Positions 34,963 through 47,507 of a DNA stretch of 64,000 bases are shown in pieces. The stretch is from Siderastrea siderea (lineage: Eukaryota; Cnidaria; Anthozoa; Scleractinia; Rhizangiidae), in contig OZ034968.1 in NCBI GenBank assembly GCA_964030785.1, positions 21,979,186 through 22,043,185 on the forward strand, given 5' to 3'. The notes under the pieces are model-generated. The model was given only the letters and a program-made list of their open reading frames with translations. It had not been told where the DNA came from and ran no database searches. Position 1 is the stretch's first letter; the number at the start of each line of letters is the position of its first letter. The translations under genes were made by a program, and so were the position numbers.

Positions 34963-35841
34963 GATCCTACGCAACGCTAACGTTCTTTTGATTGGTCACG
35001 AAACGATCCTCCCCAACAAACGATCAGATGAAGGGTGGGTGGACGCTCAGCGAGAATAAAAACAACACCCGTTAAGGACGGACCATTAGTAAAAGTATGG
35101 AGGGGCGGATGGGGCAAATCAAGGAGAATGACATAAAACCATGAAAGAGAAAATCTTGCGGAAAAAAAATCGTTCACAGCGAGCAGCCTAGAAAAAAATT
35201 CTTGTATCGACCTTCCAAAGTACTTCACAGAAATCCTAGCAGTGCGCACCAGAGAGCAGTTTGGAGTAAAAAAAAACTTCTGTAGTTGAAAAACATGCCT
35301 TCTTTCCTGGCTTCTGTGCAGAGCAGATGTTTCTTCAAAACAAAAATTTTTAAAACAATAAGCAGGCCGCCGCTTATGTTGCTTACTGGAAAATTTCTGA
35401 AATCTCTGTGTCTTAACATTTACAGTAGGTTAACCGTGATTTTTTTACTTTTTTTCAACTTTTAGTGAAGGGGCTAAATTAAAAAATTCTTGGGGGTGTC
35501 CACTATCATGACCGGTATTAAACAAAGAAATAGTGGTCGTCAAAAAGTCGTATAATTAGATCGATTAGAAAATTATCGATTATAGAGATGCATCAGCATT
35601 AACACATCCTTTAGAAATTAAAACGACTTCATACACGACTTCATACAGTTTAAAAAATATTGGCCTTTGAAATACGAATGAAAACCAGAGTTAAGAACGT
35701 TGGAATCCGGAATCACAGAAAGTTTGGAATCCGGAATCCATAGGCAAGGAATTCGGAATCCAACCGTCGGAATCCGGAATCCACAACTCGCTTGGATTCC
35801 CTTACATGGGGCGACGTTTAATCGAGCCGTGAAATACGGTA

Positions 35842-36275
35842 ATACACAGCGAATCCTCCAGTGGTAAGTATTGAAAAAATCTGAGATGTAGAGCTTAATT
35901 TAATTTATGTGGCTAAATGTGGAACAATTCAGCAGAGCGAACAAATCGGTATTCTCCCTTGTTACAAATTAACGTTAGCTGGAATACTGTTTTACTGAGA
36001 CTAACTAATTTTTTCATACACTTTCAGTTGGGGGCTTGGTTTTGAGTTGAGGTGTTTTTGTGTTTGTAGTTTCAAGAGGCTTTTACCGGCTTACACAGTG
36101 AGGCCGATGTAAGCTTTTAACTTGATAAATTCAAAACAGAAATGCAATCGGATGACTTTATAGTTTAGTTTGTTTTTTAACATTATAAGCTTACTTAACC
36201 TTAACCTGAGAACTTTAAATCCTTAAAGTCGTAACCATGATTGCTCGGCACTTTGAGTTAGGGTTATCCAGTTCA
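35842..36275 (+). repeat. Third copy of the EEP exon-1/intron-start block
   Basis: Together with 33110-33145 this matches 10840-11330 and 39390-39890, including a GTAAGT donor (35864). No EEP coding exon follows at the expected distance; instead the sequence runs into the start of the EEP-3 upstream unit (36359 onward). It is best read as a residue of a lost or rearranged gene copy. Confidence 0.7.
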
Positions 36276-36358
36276 CGATTAGGCTTTGTGGGACTAGCCC
36301 TATTTATTGAATTGACTGGGATACGGTTACTGGTAATTGCGTAATAAAACCACTTTTA

Positions 36359-36470
36359 AGGTAAGAAAAACTTGTTAAGGTAAAGGGACGATATCTCATA
36401 AGAAAGTGTACAAACTAAATGAAGTAATAAATTGTTAAAATTTAGCCATTTGCTAAAATACACATAACTT
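36359..36470 (+). repeat. Start of duplicated unit (matches 6968-7078)
   Basis: GGTAAGAAAAACTTGTTAAG and the next 100 bases match the sequence immediately after the EEP-1 coding end. In EEP-1 the first bases overlap the shifted stop region, so this marks a former EEP gene end. Confidence 0.75.
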
Positions 36471-36706
36471 ATTGTACATGCGTCCTTCGGGGGATGAAGA
36501 GGAATAACGGAGTGCTCATTATTCCATTATTCCTGCTCTTAAGGCAAAATTACACTGTTAGTAGGGAAAGGTAACCGTCGATGATTCAGTTCCAAGAGAA
36601 ATCGTTATTCCATTATTCCTGACAAACCAAGGCCATTATTCCACTGCAAAAAGGCCATTATTACATTATTCCACTTCAAGACTGATGTCAATTTCCGTTA
36701 TTCTTA

Positions 36707-36849
36707 GGGACGGACCATTATTTTTTTGGAGGGGAGGGGGGATGAAAATGTTTTCAAGACAAACAATTTTTTTTCTGGGCTGCATCTTCCTGCAGACAAT
36801 TTTTTTGTGTGTGTCCAGCCAGTAGCCTCGGTTGGTTGTAATAATAATG

Positions 36850-36934
<85 letters not shown>

Positions 36935-38190
36935 TGTAATTATTATAATTATTATTATAATTATTATTATTATTATTATTATTACATTTATTTATGCACG
37001 GTTAAAATTCCTCAGGTAATCTTACGACTCAAAATGCTAATCTTAACATTACTACCTAAACCTGCTTTCCATGAATGACATGCATCATGGCTTGTTCTGC
37101 TTCTTCAAAAAAAAAATGAAAATCTAACACCAAATTATCCTGAAAAATATTAAAATATGAACGTAATTGCAAGTAATAATATAGAACTGCACCAGCGGCC
37201 TTTTCTCTACTGATCCTAGAGAGGACTGAGGAGCCAAATGAAAAAGCTCTTGCCTACACTTGCACATTATATTGCAGTTCATACAAGACTGGATCCAATT
37301 TTCCTTCTTCTTGCGAGTGAAAACAGGAGACTGCTTGCTGTTTAAGTGATGATTTATTATTAAATGTCATCACCAAACCAGGTTAGAAACCTGTTGTTGA
37401 AAAGCCAATGTGACTATTAGTGAATACATGCAACCAAGAGAATTTAAGTTAATCCGTTTTCTTTTACTTACAGCTTCATTGCACTTCGAAGAATTCTTGA
37501 TTAATACAATAACCTAACTTAAACATTTAATACTACCAAGATCCTTGGAAGAGATTATTTTTAATAAAGGGGCTAGTTATTTTAAGAAAATGTGTTAATG
37601 CGTTGGTGTTTGTAGTTTCAAGAGACTTTTACCGGCTTACACAGTGAGGCCGATGTAAGCTTTTAACTTGATAAATTCAAAGCAGAAATGCAATCGGATG
37701 ACTTTATAGTTTAGTTTGTTTCTTAACATTATAAGCTTACTTAACCTTAACCTGAGAAATTGGGATTTATCAGCCAAGTCGATTTGGTAAATTAGCCACC
37801 GCCAGAAAGAAGCGACAAAACTGATGTGATGTTTGAGCGTTTAGTAGCTCATTTGCTAGGAATGGCTTACACTCAAAATGTCAACTTTTGCATTAATTTG
37901 TGGTGGCTAATTTACCATATCAAACCAGTTGATGAATCCAAATTTTGCAAATCATTTTGTTGCATTTTTATGTTGCATTTTAATAAATAGGAATAAATTT
38001 ACTTGCACAAATTAAACTCTGCGTGTATCATGATTTATATCAAATAGCTTACTATCAACTGGTCTGTAAACGTTTTATTTTATCCTTTTCATGTGAGCAA
38101 ACAATTTATTTGGGCTTTTTTGCTTTTGCAAACAATCTTTTTCAGGATTTTTGATCCCCCTCCCCCTCCAAAAAAATAATGGTCCGTCCC
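36707..38190. mobile_element. PIF/Harbinger-type element, 1.5 kb, with a captured local fragment
   Basis: Ends GGGACGGACCATTATTTTTT and inverse, flanked by TTA (36704-36706) and CTA (38191-38193). The interior holds a long TAA/TTA microsatellite palindrome and, at about 37600-37760, a copy of 36052-36207 from the nearby EEP exon-1 block. No transposase ORF seen. Confidence 0.7.
36838..36985. repeat. (TAA)n-(TTA)n microsatellite palindrome
   Basis: About 95 bp of TAA units passing through AATTGTAATTATTATAATT into TTA units, which can form a hairpin. ORFs across it (poly-Asn, poly-Ile) are artefacts. Confidence 0.95.
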
Positions 38191-39239
38191 CTATTCCCTT
38201 ATTCCCCTTCATTACTGAACGTCCTAAGTCAATTAAAATTTGTCCAAACTACCTTGACGCAGTGAAGCTAATCATGTGTACTCTCCTCTCCAGGAACGCT
38301 CTGTTTTGTTGAGCCCGTAGACTAGGCCTCCAACAAAAAAAAAAGAGAAGTTGAATCGTTTTCGTGCTTTATGATCCCGCCCTAACGTCTTGTTGTCGAC
38401 TCTATAGAATCTTTCCGAATTACTCGATGAGATGCAATTCTCCCTTACAGCCGGAATAAAAGGAGAAGAGGTGTTTTAATGCGTTTGAAAGTTCAGTTAT
38501 GCGAAGACAAAGGAAATTCTTCTATTTCTTCCTTCAAGCCCCACCTCCTTCATGTGAAGATTCTCGTGGGGGTATTTAGACAAAAAAGCAGTAGGGTCAG
38601 CGCCTAGCAGTCAATATTGCCAAGTGTGTTTTTTTAAAAGACTCCATGCTTGGCAGTTTAACAGTGTCCTCGGGCAAAATGTTCCATTCCTTTATAGTAC
38701 GCGAGAAGGAAGAATACTTTAAATTATTTACAATTTCACTGCATGTTGGACCAGTTCATACCGGGTATTTTTCTGTAAATATTAAAACCCGTTGCAAACA
38801 AAAAAGCTCAGTTTAGGGCCCTAGACTCACGCGTTAACTCCTAAGAGCTAACCATTTCTAATGGCGACATGAATTCCAAACTGAGAGGAACCAAACCGAA
38901 ACTAAAATCTCTTCTTGTGCAACCGATGGATTCAGGTTCCACTTTTTTATAGAATGACTAAATGTAGTGGATACCCGTGCGTGCAAAATATAAACAATTT
39001 TGTGGTGGTATGTGAATTTAAAACAAAAGAACTAAATCTTTGAAATTTCAACTCCAAACGCACCTTGCCTACTACAGCCACGGCTCTACGTAGGCTAGAA
39101 AAAAAAACACCAGAAAATAAAGTTGATTGTTTCTCTTGTTGATGCTTCTGGGGCTGATCGACTGAAAAGCAAATAGAGAACAGTGCAATTGCTGTTTATT
39201 GATTACTACCTGAAGAAATGCGAACGCTGCGTGACAGTT

Positions 39240-39445
39240 GCATGACAGAACCGGAAGTTAACTTGGCTCCAGTCGCCATCTGCATATAAATCAGGCGACC
39301 GGCGCCGGAGAACGGCGTTTTTCAATCTCAAATCGTTGTTGAACCATAAAGTTATAAACCTAGTTTATCTCTGGCTTGTGAAGTTGTATTGTCTGACGTA
39401 ATCTTGAAGAGGAGGATTACAAAGCGAAGCCTCCAGTTCATAAAG
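39240..39445 (+). promoter_or_regulatory. Candidate promoter and non-coding exon 1 of EEP-3
   Basis: CATATAAATC (about 39282-39291) gives a TATA-like box; TGACGTAA (about 39397-39404) is kept from the EEP-2 copy; the block ends at TTCATAAAG|GTAAGT. The donor matches the consensus better than the EEP-2 copy. Transcription start and usage are inferred only. Confidence 0.42.
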
Positions 39446-40311
39446 GTAAGTATTGAAATAACCTGCCAGATGTATAATTTTCATGTGGGACGATTCAGTG
39501 GAGCGAACGAATGGCTATTCTCCCTTGTCACATATTAATACTACTGCCAGAATAACATTTGACAGAGACTAGCTGGTGTTTTTTGTCTTCTCATACACAT
39601 TCGGTTGGGGATTTGGTTCAAGTTGAGGTATTTTTGTGTTTGTGGTTTCTAGAGGCTTTTACCGGCTTACACAGTGAGGTCGATATAAGATTTTAACTTG
39701 ATGAATTCAAAACAGAAATGCAATGCCATGACATAACTCGGTTTAAGCTTTATAATTTGGTTCAGTTTTTAACATTTCGCATTATTATAGGCTCACTTAA
39801 CCTTAATCTGAAAATTAAAAACTTTAAATCCTTAAAGTTATAACCCCGATTGCTCGACACTTTGAGTAAGGGTTATCCAGTTTGCAATTAGATATTTATT
39901 ATATGTTGAATTTTGTCTTTCTGTGACGCCGTCACGGTGAATCGCGCACGAAGCGACAGCTTTGACAACAAAAACACAGTCAACTCTTGGCTTGCGGATA
40001 CCTCACCAATACGGACCCCTACCGTCGCTGATAAAAACCTTTCACTATTACGGACATACGGACACTTTGCTCGATCCCGAGGATTTATGCTAGCAGACAT
40101 CGAGCGGCATACATACATACATACTACATACATACATGACAATGAAAATCTTCTTCTTCCGTTTTTTGATTTCGCCTTTGTCTTTTTGGATGGGTTCTTC
40201 GGACGTTAATTCTTAATATCATATCTGACTGCAATTTCCAGCCCTATGCCATCTCTGCGTTTGATTCTTTTTTCACAAATTTCTGCCTTCGCTTTGTGGT
40301 TTAGACCTATT

Positions 40312-40802
40312 TGGCCGTGGCTAAATAACCGGCAGCCGGTCAAGGTTGTCAAAACACTAAATGACCGGCAGTTCTATATTTTTGACAAATTTAGTGTTTT
40401 GACAACCTTGACCGGCAGTTGTTTCGCAACTCATGGCTTCGCCCAGGGTAAACAAAGGGTTTAGTTTGAGGAGAAAAGGACTCTTCCGAATCGCTAAACA
40501 CATCTTAATCAACAGATCATTCTTTGATCGGTCAAGGTCGTCGATTTTCCCGAGATTGTCAAACAAATCGGACTGCCGGTCATTTAGACTTATGAAAAGA
40601 CCGCCAATCGGCCCTGAACAGAAATTAAGTGTCACAACACATCGCTTCGTACTCTATGCCCAGCGTAAACAAAAGGTTGAGTGGTTTAGATCGGATAAAT
40701 TATTCGATTTTCCTAAATTTGTCAAAAATATAGAACTGCCGGTCATTTAGTGTTTTGACAACCTTGACCGGCTGCCGGTCATTTAGCCACAGCGTTTTAC
40801 GC
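40312..40802. mobile_element. Foldback MITE (TGACCGGCAG repeats)
   Basis: Absent at the equivalent point of the EEP-2 unit (about 11765). Ends contain TGGCTAAAT and multiple inverted copies of GCCGGTCAAGGTTGTC and AAATGACCGGCAGTTCTATA. No coding content. Confidence 0.72.
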
Positions 40803-41004
40803 CTTAAAAACGATGGCACAGTTCTCAGTTAACCCCTGGTATATGCCGGGCAGCAATGCTTTGATTATCTTTCCAAATGTAGCAACTGTTTAGTGATGGA
40901 GAAGTAGGAGGTAGACACAGGGCCGGCTTGAACGATGTTTTTACATGTAAGGACAAAATGTAATCTTAGTGACTGTTCAAGTTCCTACTTGAAAGGAATG
41001 TTAA

Positions 41005-43341
41005 GAGACTCTGACTGTAAATATCGAGAATCGGCGGACAAGCTCAAAAAATCGAAAATCCTGATAACTTGCCAGAAGAACACTTTTGGGAGCTATCTTC
41101 GAAAATATTACTTAAACCTTCTGGAATTCTATTGTTTTCGGGAAATTCGGAAAAACGGTTTTGCTTAATTTATTACACAATAATCAGGCTTAAAATTAAA
41201 CAAATTGAAAGCGCTTGCTTTTAAACAATTTGCAACGCCAGAAAACAATTTTAATTTTAAATGATAGCAATACTCTTCTACTTTCTATCAATAGGAATTG
41301 CATGGAGTTTTGCTTTATTTCTGTGGTTTGGTGGTTCTTTGAAACAAAGCCATTTTGCGCACTTTGGAAAAAGGCAAAAATTGGTAAACTTTAGAGGCTT
41401 AAAATGGGTCTTGGTATGTCTAATATCGAATTGAAATAAACACTGTGATAAAGTTTGGCCCTACTTCTATTATAATATGAAATAAAAAATCTGGGCAATT
41501 CAGGCTCGCGCTGACAAAAACACAAATTCGCGAACCAGTGTTGCCAAAATGTGCATAATTTGGATAATAGAAAAAAAAACTGTAATGGAAGGACGACTTT
41601 GAAATATGACAAATAGTTTACTGTAACTATTTTCGGATGGTCTTTCTACTAGATGATGCATTCGCTGATATCTTTATTTGTCTTTCTGAAGAACTACGAA
41701 AAAAATTTGGAAAATTGTTGGTGAAACTAGAGTGCAGTGGGTTATCATTTTTTGTCAGATGTCTATACTCTGCAGCACCAATGGCCTTTCTTTGTTATTT
41801 GCAGTCTTTTGGGGGGAAAAAACTATTGTTCTCGAAAATCCAAACGGTTCCTTTTACAAATCATTAAAGTTGACGTACGCGTATAAATTGAGAGCTCAGT
41901 TTGGCTGTGTAAAGTAAGGAACACAAAAGTATCACTCAAAATAATCCAGTCACGCAACCGATCACTGCACGTTCATGCAAGCGTGAAAATATTCTTCAAT
42001 GAAAATCTTATCCTCTAAAACCGTGAAAGAGTTCTGAGCGAACTTGCAAAGTAAAACCAAACAAGCTGTGTATTAATATCTCTTAGATGTACAGCAGCAT
42101 TTAGAACTCGTAAATACCGATCCCGCTGCCAGAACGTCCGTGGTTTTCGTTTTTTTAATCATATTTATACAAGTGTAATAATATCGATAGGAACAGCACA
42201 ATTTTTGACAAATGCGTATAAATCATAATAATAATGATGCACTTTTGCTCCTGGCCAAAACAGTGTCATTTCAAAAAGTCGCCCAAAATCTTAGTAGCCG
42301 TTTGAAAAGAGCGATCGCATCACGTACACAACAACATACTATATTTTGCAGTTTTCTTCTCTCGAAGAGAAAGGTGTCATATGTATACGAAACTAATTCT
42401 AGACTTGCCTGTCGCAATTTTCGTCCCAGTGGAATATCAGCTGCACATGACAGTATGCCCCAAACACAGGGATGCGTACGGTATTCGCTGGAGAACTAGC
42501 CATGTATAAAACAGCGGCCAATGTAAGAGACCGCATTTAAAAACTGCCATAAGTAGGTTGACAAATTGACAAAAAATATTCACGTGACTCAGGTCACGCA
42601 ACAGCTGTGTAGAACTTTTAAAACTTTTTCTCCTTCTCTTTAGTTTTACGTAGAAATAGTATAAGCCCAAAACAATGCAAGAATAGATTGAAGGAATGTT
42701 TTAGTTCATTCTTTGTGTGTCTTCAGTGAATAAAATCCTCTAAATTGAGCTCACCCAAACTACTACTTTTCATTTCATTCATTTCATTGTTCAATTTTTG
42801 GCAACACTGGTTCGCGATTTTGTGTTTTTGTCAGCGCGAGCCTGAATTGCCCAGATTTTTTATTTCATATTATAATGGAAGTAGGGCCAAACTTTATCAC
42901 AGTGTTTATTTCAATTCGATATTAGACATACCAAGACCCATTTTAAGCCTCTAAAGTTTACCAATTTTTGCCTTTTTCCAAAGTGCGCAAAATGGCTTTG
43001 TTTCAAAGAACCACCAAACCACAGAAATAAAGCAAAACTCCATGCAATTCCTATTGATAGAAAATAGAAGAGTATTGCTATCATTTAAAATTAAAATTGT
43101 TTTCTGGCGTTGCAAATTGTTTAAAAGCAAGCGCTTTCAATTTGTTTAATTTTAAGCCTGATTATTGCGTAATAAATTAAGCAAAACCGTTTTTCCGAAT
43201 TTCCCGAAAACAATAGAATTCCAGAAGGTTTAAGTAATATTTTCGAAGATAGCTCCCCAAAGGTGTTCTTCTGGCAAGTTATCAGGATTTTCGATTTTTT
43301 GAGCTTGTCCGCCGATTCTCGATATTTACAGTCAGAGCCTC
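41005..43341. mobile_element. TTAA-flanked foldback, 2.3 kb, ~545-bp arms
   Basis: Ends GAGACTCTGACTGTAAATAT and the near-perfect inverse; arms 41005-41550 and 42797-43341 differ at only a few positions. TTAA flanks both sides (41001-41004 and 43342-43345), and the EEP-2 unit has the uninterrupted site (TCAA, about 11955). TTAA duplication is characteristic of piggyBac and Kolobok elements. The 1.25-kb centre has no transposase, so this is non-autonomous. High arm identity suggests recent activity. Confidence 0.85.
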
Positions 43342-44607
43342 TTAAGTACTCATTGAAGAAAACAATAAGTCGGTAAATAGATTCTCCAGTTATACTAGTA
43401 TACAAACAAGCGTGTGTAATTTCTGTTTGTTTGAGCTCTTTCCATGCCAAAGTGGCTCTGTAGTTAGTACTGCAGTCAACGTAAATGTAAAGGAAGCATG
43501 TAATCTTTACTGTAAATACATTTTTAAGGATTGTTTCTCGCACTCCACAGTTACGGACTCTCGCAAATACGGAAACCAAATCGCGCTCCCAAGGGTGTCC
43601 GCAACAGTAATGACGGTATGCAAATTTGACTTATTGTTGCTTGATTCATTTAACTTTAAAATTTACTTAAATGCAATTGAGTAACTACTGAGTCATTGAA
43701 GTCTTTTATCCTCGTAGTGTTCGATGTCTTATCCGACTGATTTACAGTCAACGTGCTTCACGCATGAACGCTCAACTTCAAGTATTCATTTATAAGTTCA
43801 TTCTTCGATTTCACTCTTCGAAAAATTTAGCGATTCTTTGAAACTTGGATTCTATATTCGAAACATTAATTTAGTTATTCGAAATTCATCTTGTAACATC
43901 GTAATAATAATTCAAACTTACCGACCAGGAACTGAAAAGTTAGTTTTTGTATCGTATTAAATTACCTCAATTTTCCGGCATGTCACGCGTGATATTTTCA
44001 TGATTGTTTTCAAGCCCGGCACAAAAAATCGCGAGAACATAATAAAGACCCGTAAAGAAGAAATCCTTAGAAAGAAAATCCAGAGGAGTCACTAATTTTA
44101 ACCAGGCAACTTATTCTTTGGCTGGAGCTTTCGTGACTTAATCGGAATATGAATAACAACCGCCACAGTTTTATACAGGTAACGGTTTTCGCCGCGGTGT
44201 ACATAGGTTATGTTCAGGTTTTGTTTAATAACTCCAAATGGCAAGAAATTCGCTTGGGGGCTTTTACGATCCTAGCCTGGTAAACCTTTGCCTTCTATTG
44301 CAAGGAACAAGTAAACCTTTGCCTTCTAATGCAAGAAACGAAAACATCAACCTTTTTAATGCTGGATTGGACGAGAGGTGTCAACTCTAACACTAGCTGT
44401 TTGAACAGCACTACACAGTAATGAGGGTCGTCCCGAAAATCTGGAACAACCTCCCGATTTTGTTATGAAGCTCCACAAAAAAAATTAACGATATCAAAAA
44501 TTATAGCTGGGAAAAGAGACGGAGAAGGAGACAAAAGGGAGCTCCGTCTCTCCTCACTATCAACCCGTTATTATCTTTTCGTCCGCTTCCACATTACGCC
44601 GATCTTA

Positions 44608-44924
44608 GGGCTCGTTTACACATCCGATTTTTTGTGCAATTTTTGTGGCACATTTCAGTGCAATTTTTGCCGCGCTCGAGCTCGCGATAAAAATTGAAAG
44701 TTAGTGTAAACTAGTGGCGATTTCTGCACGATCTGTCGCCGCGATATCGTAGAGGTTTCGAACATGTTCGAAACTTGATGCAACTTGCTGGCGATTTGGT
44801 GGAAATTGCAGCAAATATTGCACTGGAAACGCAGCGAAATCGCTGCTAGTTTACACTTGCGACAAAAGTTGCATTGGAGAGCGCGACAAAAATTGTACCA
44901 AAAATCGCATGTGTAAACGGGCCT
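44608..44924. mobile_element. Harbinger-like palindromic MITE, 317 bp
   Basis: Ends GGGCTCGTTTACACATCCG and near inverse, flanked by TTA (44605-44607 and 44925-44927). The interior is a loose palindrome of GCGATTTTT / AAAAATCGC words. Ends resemble those of 49381-49717. Confidence 0.75.
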
Positions 44925-46148
44925 TTACACGCAGCTTGCATTTCCTATGTCTCTTCTGGTCGCTTACTCTTGGAGGCTGGCAGAGGAGACGGCTGAAGTT
45001 AAGGCCGCGTTCCTACTAGAATAGACTGTGGGAAGCTAAAAGAGGACAGCCAATTGCATTGTGTTTACTGACTGTATTAGCAACGGCCAGCAGTTCTAAA
45101 CGATGCTGTTGCAAAGTATAGGCTTTCAGAAAATATCGTTAATCAGATAGCCGCATTGAAGACTAAAATGACAGGAATTAGTTTCTAAAGATGCTGTGGT
45201 GCTGGTTGGGTGGGCCCGGGAAGGTATCTTTTCACATTGATAACAGCTTCAGGTAAAATAAGGTAAATTGGCCACTGTAAGGAGATTCAAACACATTTGA
45301 TCTTTAGCACGCTCAACATGGGCACCAGACAGGAAAATGTAAGGAAAATACAAGAAATGTCATTTTCTCCGATTGTCACTTTCTCCGACTGTTTCAGGGC
45401 CTTCAAAATGGATATAATTTAAATACGAAAACACAGGTTGATCTGTTCGGATTCTGTAGCTAAAACCCTTTTTTAAAGTCGCAGAGCGTTATAGGAAACA
45501 AATCTTATCGGCCAAATTACCGAGCTGCTGTTTGCTCTTCAAAAATGCTACCTGCCTTAATTTCGTATTATATACGACATACTTTATTTGTCCCTCCAAA
45601 AAAACAAAAGCAATTTACTTTCCTATGTTACAAAGGTTAGGGTTTGAGATGACATGCAGGCAAACATTTTCCACGATTGAACCCGAATTTCTGAGGCGGT
45701 TATTATCTTCCGAACTGGTATTCTAGAGAAATAACTGGTTGGATGCTCCTGCCTGACTCAAGCTCCGGCATGTGTTTTGTGCACATCTTTTGAGAGACCA
45801 AGGCCGAACACAGAATAAAATTCTTCAGGATGTCTCTTTTCTTTGATCGGGGTCAGGTGTAAACACCTGTAAGTCGTGTAAACTTGAAGCAAGAGTGGAC
45901 TTACTTTCGACATTTCTATGCATATATTTTCGTCAAGACAAGCTGAAGCAAATAAACGGGTCCATTTTTTGCACGCGCTGCTTCTCTTAGACAAAAGGCT
46001 GGCATGCTTCATAATTTTGGAACTGGAATGAAATCAGTATTTTTCAGTTAGCCGTGTCGAGACCAAGATAGCAATCGATCTATTGTCATTTTGACGCTAG
46101 TGATAAATAGCATTAAAAGTTTAGTGCTTCGATTCAGTGAGGTGCCTA

Positions 46149-46775
46149 CCATGTGGCACTAAATTTTTGCGGGAGTTTAATTTTGCAGATTGGCGTTTTT
46201 TTGTGTTTTGCGGGAACTAATTTTTGCGATTTCAAAAGACTGGTTTTTCTTGCTGGGAATTAATTTTTGCGATTTTCTGGAAGTCGTGTTCAAATGGAAC
46301 TGTTTTTTGAGTAAAGGCCCAGTAAAAGCAATCGAAATACAAATAAGGCAACATGGGAATGTCACTCTATTACACTACAATGGATCGAAAATAACTAGAG
46401 TACCACTTGATGTATTATCCACCGAGTTATCTATGGCATTTTCTCCTTCAAATCTGTATTGTTGTATATTACAGTGGAACCTCGATTTAACGAAGTGCCA
46501 AGGGACTGGGGAAATTGGTTCGTTATATCGAGGCTTCGTGATATCGAGGTTCTTTTCCATACATTTGATATTACTGGGCTGAAAAATATTGTTCGTTATA
46601 CCGAGGACTTCGTTATGTAGAGGTTCGTTAAATCGAGGTTCCACTGTATTTCTACAGTGCAGTAAATTTGTGCGGAGAAAAAATTTGCGGTAATTTTATT
46701 TTGTTGGAACTTATTTTTGCGGATCGCGGCAAAAACCGCAAAAATTAGAACCCGCAAAAATTTAGTGCCACACGG
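46149..46775. mobile_element. TA-flanked MITE, 627 bp
   Basis: Ends CCATGTGGCACTAAATTTTT and inverse, with TA on both sides; repeated AATTTTTGCGG words inside. A smaller pogo-like MITE is nested at 46472-46646. Confidence 0.8.
46472..46646. mobile_element. pogo/Tigger-type MITE, 175 bp
   Basis: Ends CAGTGGAACCTCGATTTAAC and inverse, TA duplicated on both sides (46470-46471 and 46647-46648). CAGTGGAACCTC termini are well known from pogo/Tigger elements. Internal TTCGTTATATCGAGG words repeat the terminus. Confidence 0.88.
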
Positions 46776-47129
46776 TAATTAAAGTATATTTTTCGGATGC
46801 AACGTGTCTGCCTGGGGGAGGCTCCCCTATTAAAAAAAAGGTATCCTTAAGAGGGCCAGCACCTCGTTTTGTGGGCATAGTTATGTTTGCAGTAGTATTT
46901 TCCCGGATTCTATCTTAAAAAGGGCGAAAATGATTCTGGCTATTTCAGATTGTTAGTGCCTCAGTGATTACCTAATAAGAAAAGTGTTCACAGAGAAAAG
47001 CCGAGTTCTAGGAGGTATATCTGTATTATCTTTGGCAGACAGCTAGGCGACAGCATTTAAATTATCCCCCAAGGGTAGATTGAAACTATTGTTTAATATT
47101 TTTCTTATCAGTAAGGGTTTTTTAAAACA

Positions 47130-47500
47130 ACTGACAATAAAAACTAACGGTAAAAATTCACGACGTTTCGACCGCTCTTCGGTCATTATCAAGCGAAATG
47201 TTGAGAATATGAATTTGCATAGATATATAAAGTGACAAAGGGGCAAAAATATGTAAGGAAAATGTATGAAGTAAAAAATATGTAAAAGTAGCTAAAAGTA
47301 TGTGTAAAAAGAATTTGTTAAAACAATAAAAGCATGCAAAAAACTTACTAAATAAAGACTAATTATTTAAAAACCTTCGCACGAATTGAGTCGGTCTGTA
47401 CATTGAGACTTGGTCTGAGTTCATGGATAAAAAACATTTCGTAAATGAGGCAGTCAAATTTGTTTTTACATTTCTTTAGAATTTTAAAGGTTGACTGCCT
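47130..47500 (-). pseudogene. Penelope-like retroelement C-terminal fragment
   Basis: Minus-strand codons (about 47490-47385) read K-F-D-C-L-I-Y-E-M-F-F-I, then L-R-P-S-L-N-V-Q-T-D-S-I-R-A-K-V-F and stop. I recognise this as the end of the GIY-YIG region of Penelope-like elements. The 3' side contains ACGTTTCGACCGCTCTTCGG and TCATTATCAAG (about 47159-47193), a phrase typical of the 3' regions of such elements. Upstream RT is missing, so it is a 5'-truncated copy. Confidence 0.65.
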
Positions 47501-47507
47501 CATTTTT

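Larger units (their letters stand above)
33146..35838. mobile_element. 2.7-kb TIR element (CCGTATTT ends) splitting an exon-1 copy
   Basis: The left end TACCGTATTTACTCGATTAA matches the inverse of the right end near 35810-35842, with TA on both sides. Removing it rejoins ATTGTCTGACGTAATCTTGA (33117-33136) to the CACAGCGAATCCTCCAG... donor block at 35845, colinear with 10850-10906 and 39395-39445. Subterminal regions carry GGAATCCGGAATCC tandem repeats in opposite arms (33560-33715 and 35699-35800), and GCGTTTATTCG repeats occur at 33420-33540. Two MITEs are nested inside. Confidence 0.7.
36486..38219. mobile_element. TIR element with CATTATTCC subrepeats
   Basis: Ends TTCGGGGGATGAAGAGGAAT and the near inverse of ATTCCCCTTCATTACTGAA. 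CGTCC is duplicated on both sides (36481-36485 and 38220-38224), and the EEP-2 unit has one copy at the equivalent place. ATTATTCC recurs in the left part. A Harbinger-type element occupies most of the interior. Confidence 0.65.

Noticed and set aside
36726..37019. ORF with poly-Asn and poly-Ile
   Set aside because: Translation of a TAA/TTA microsatellite.
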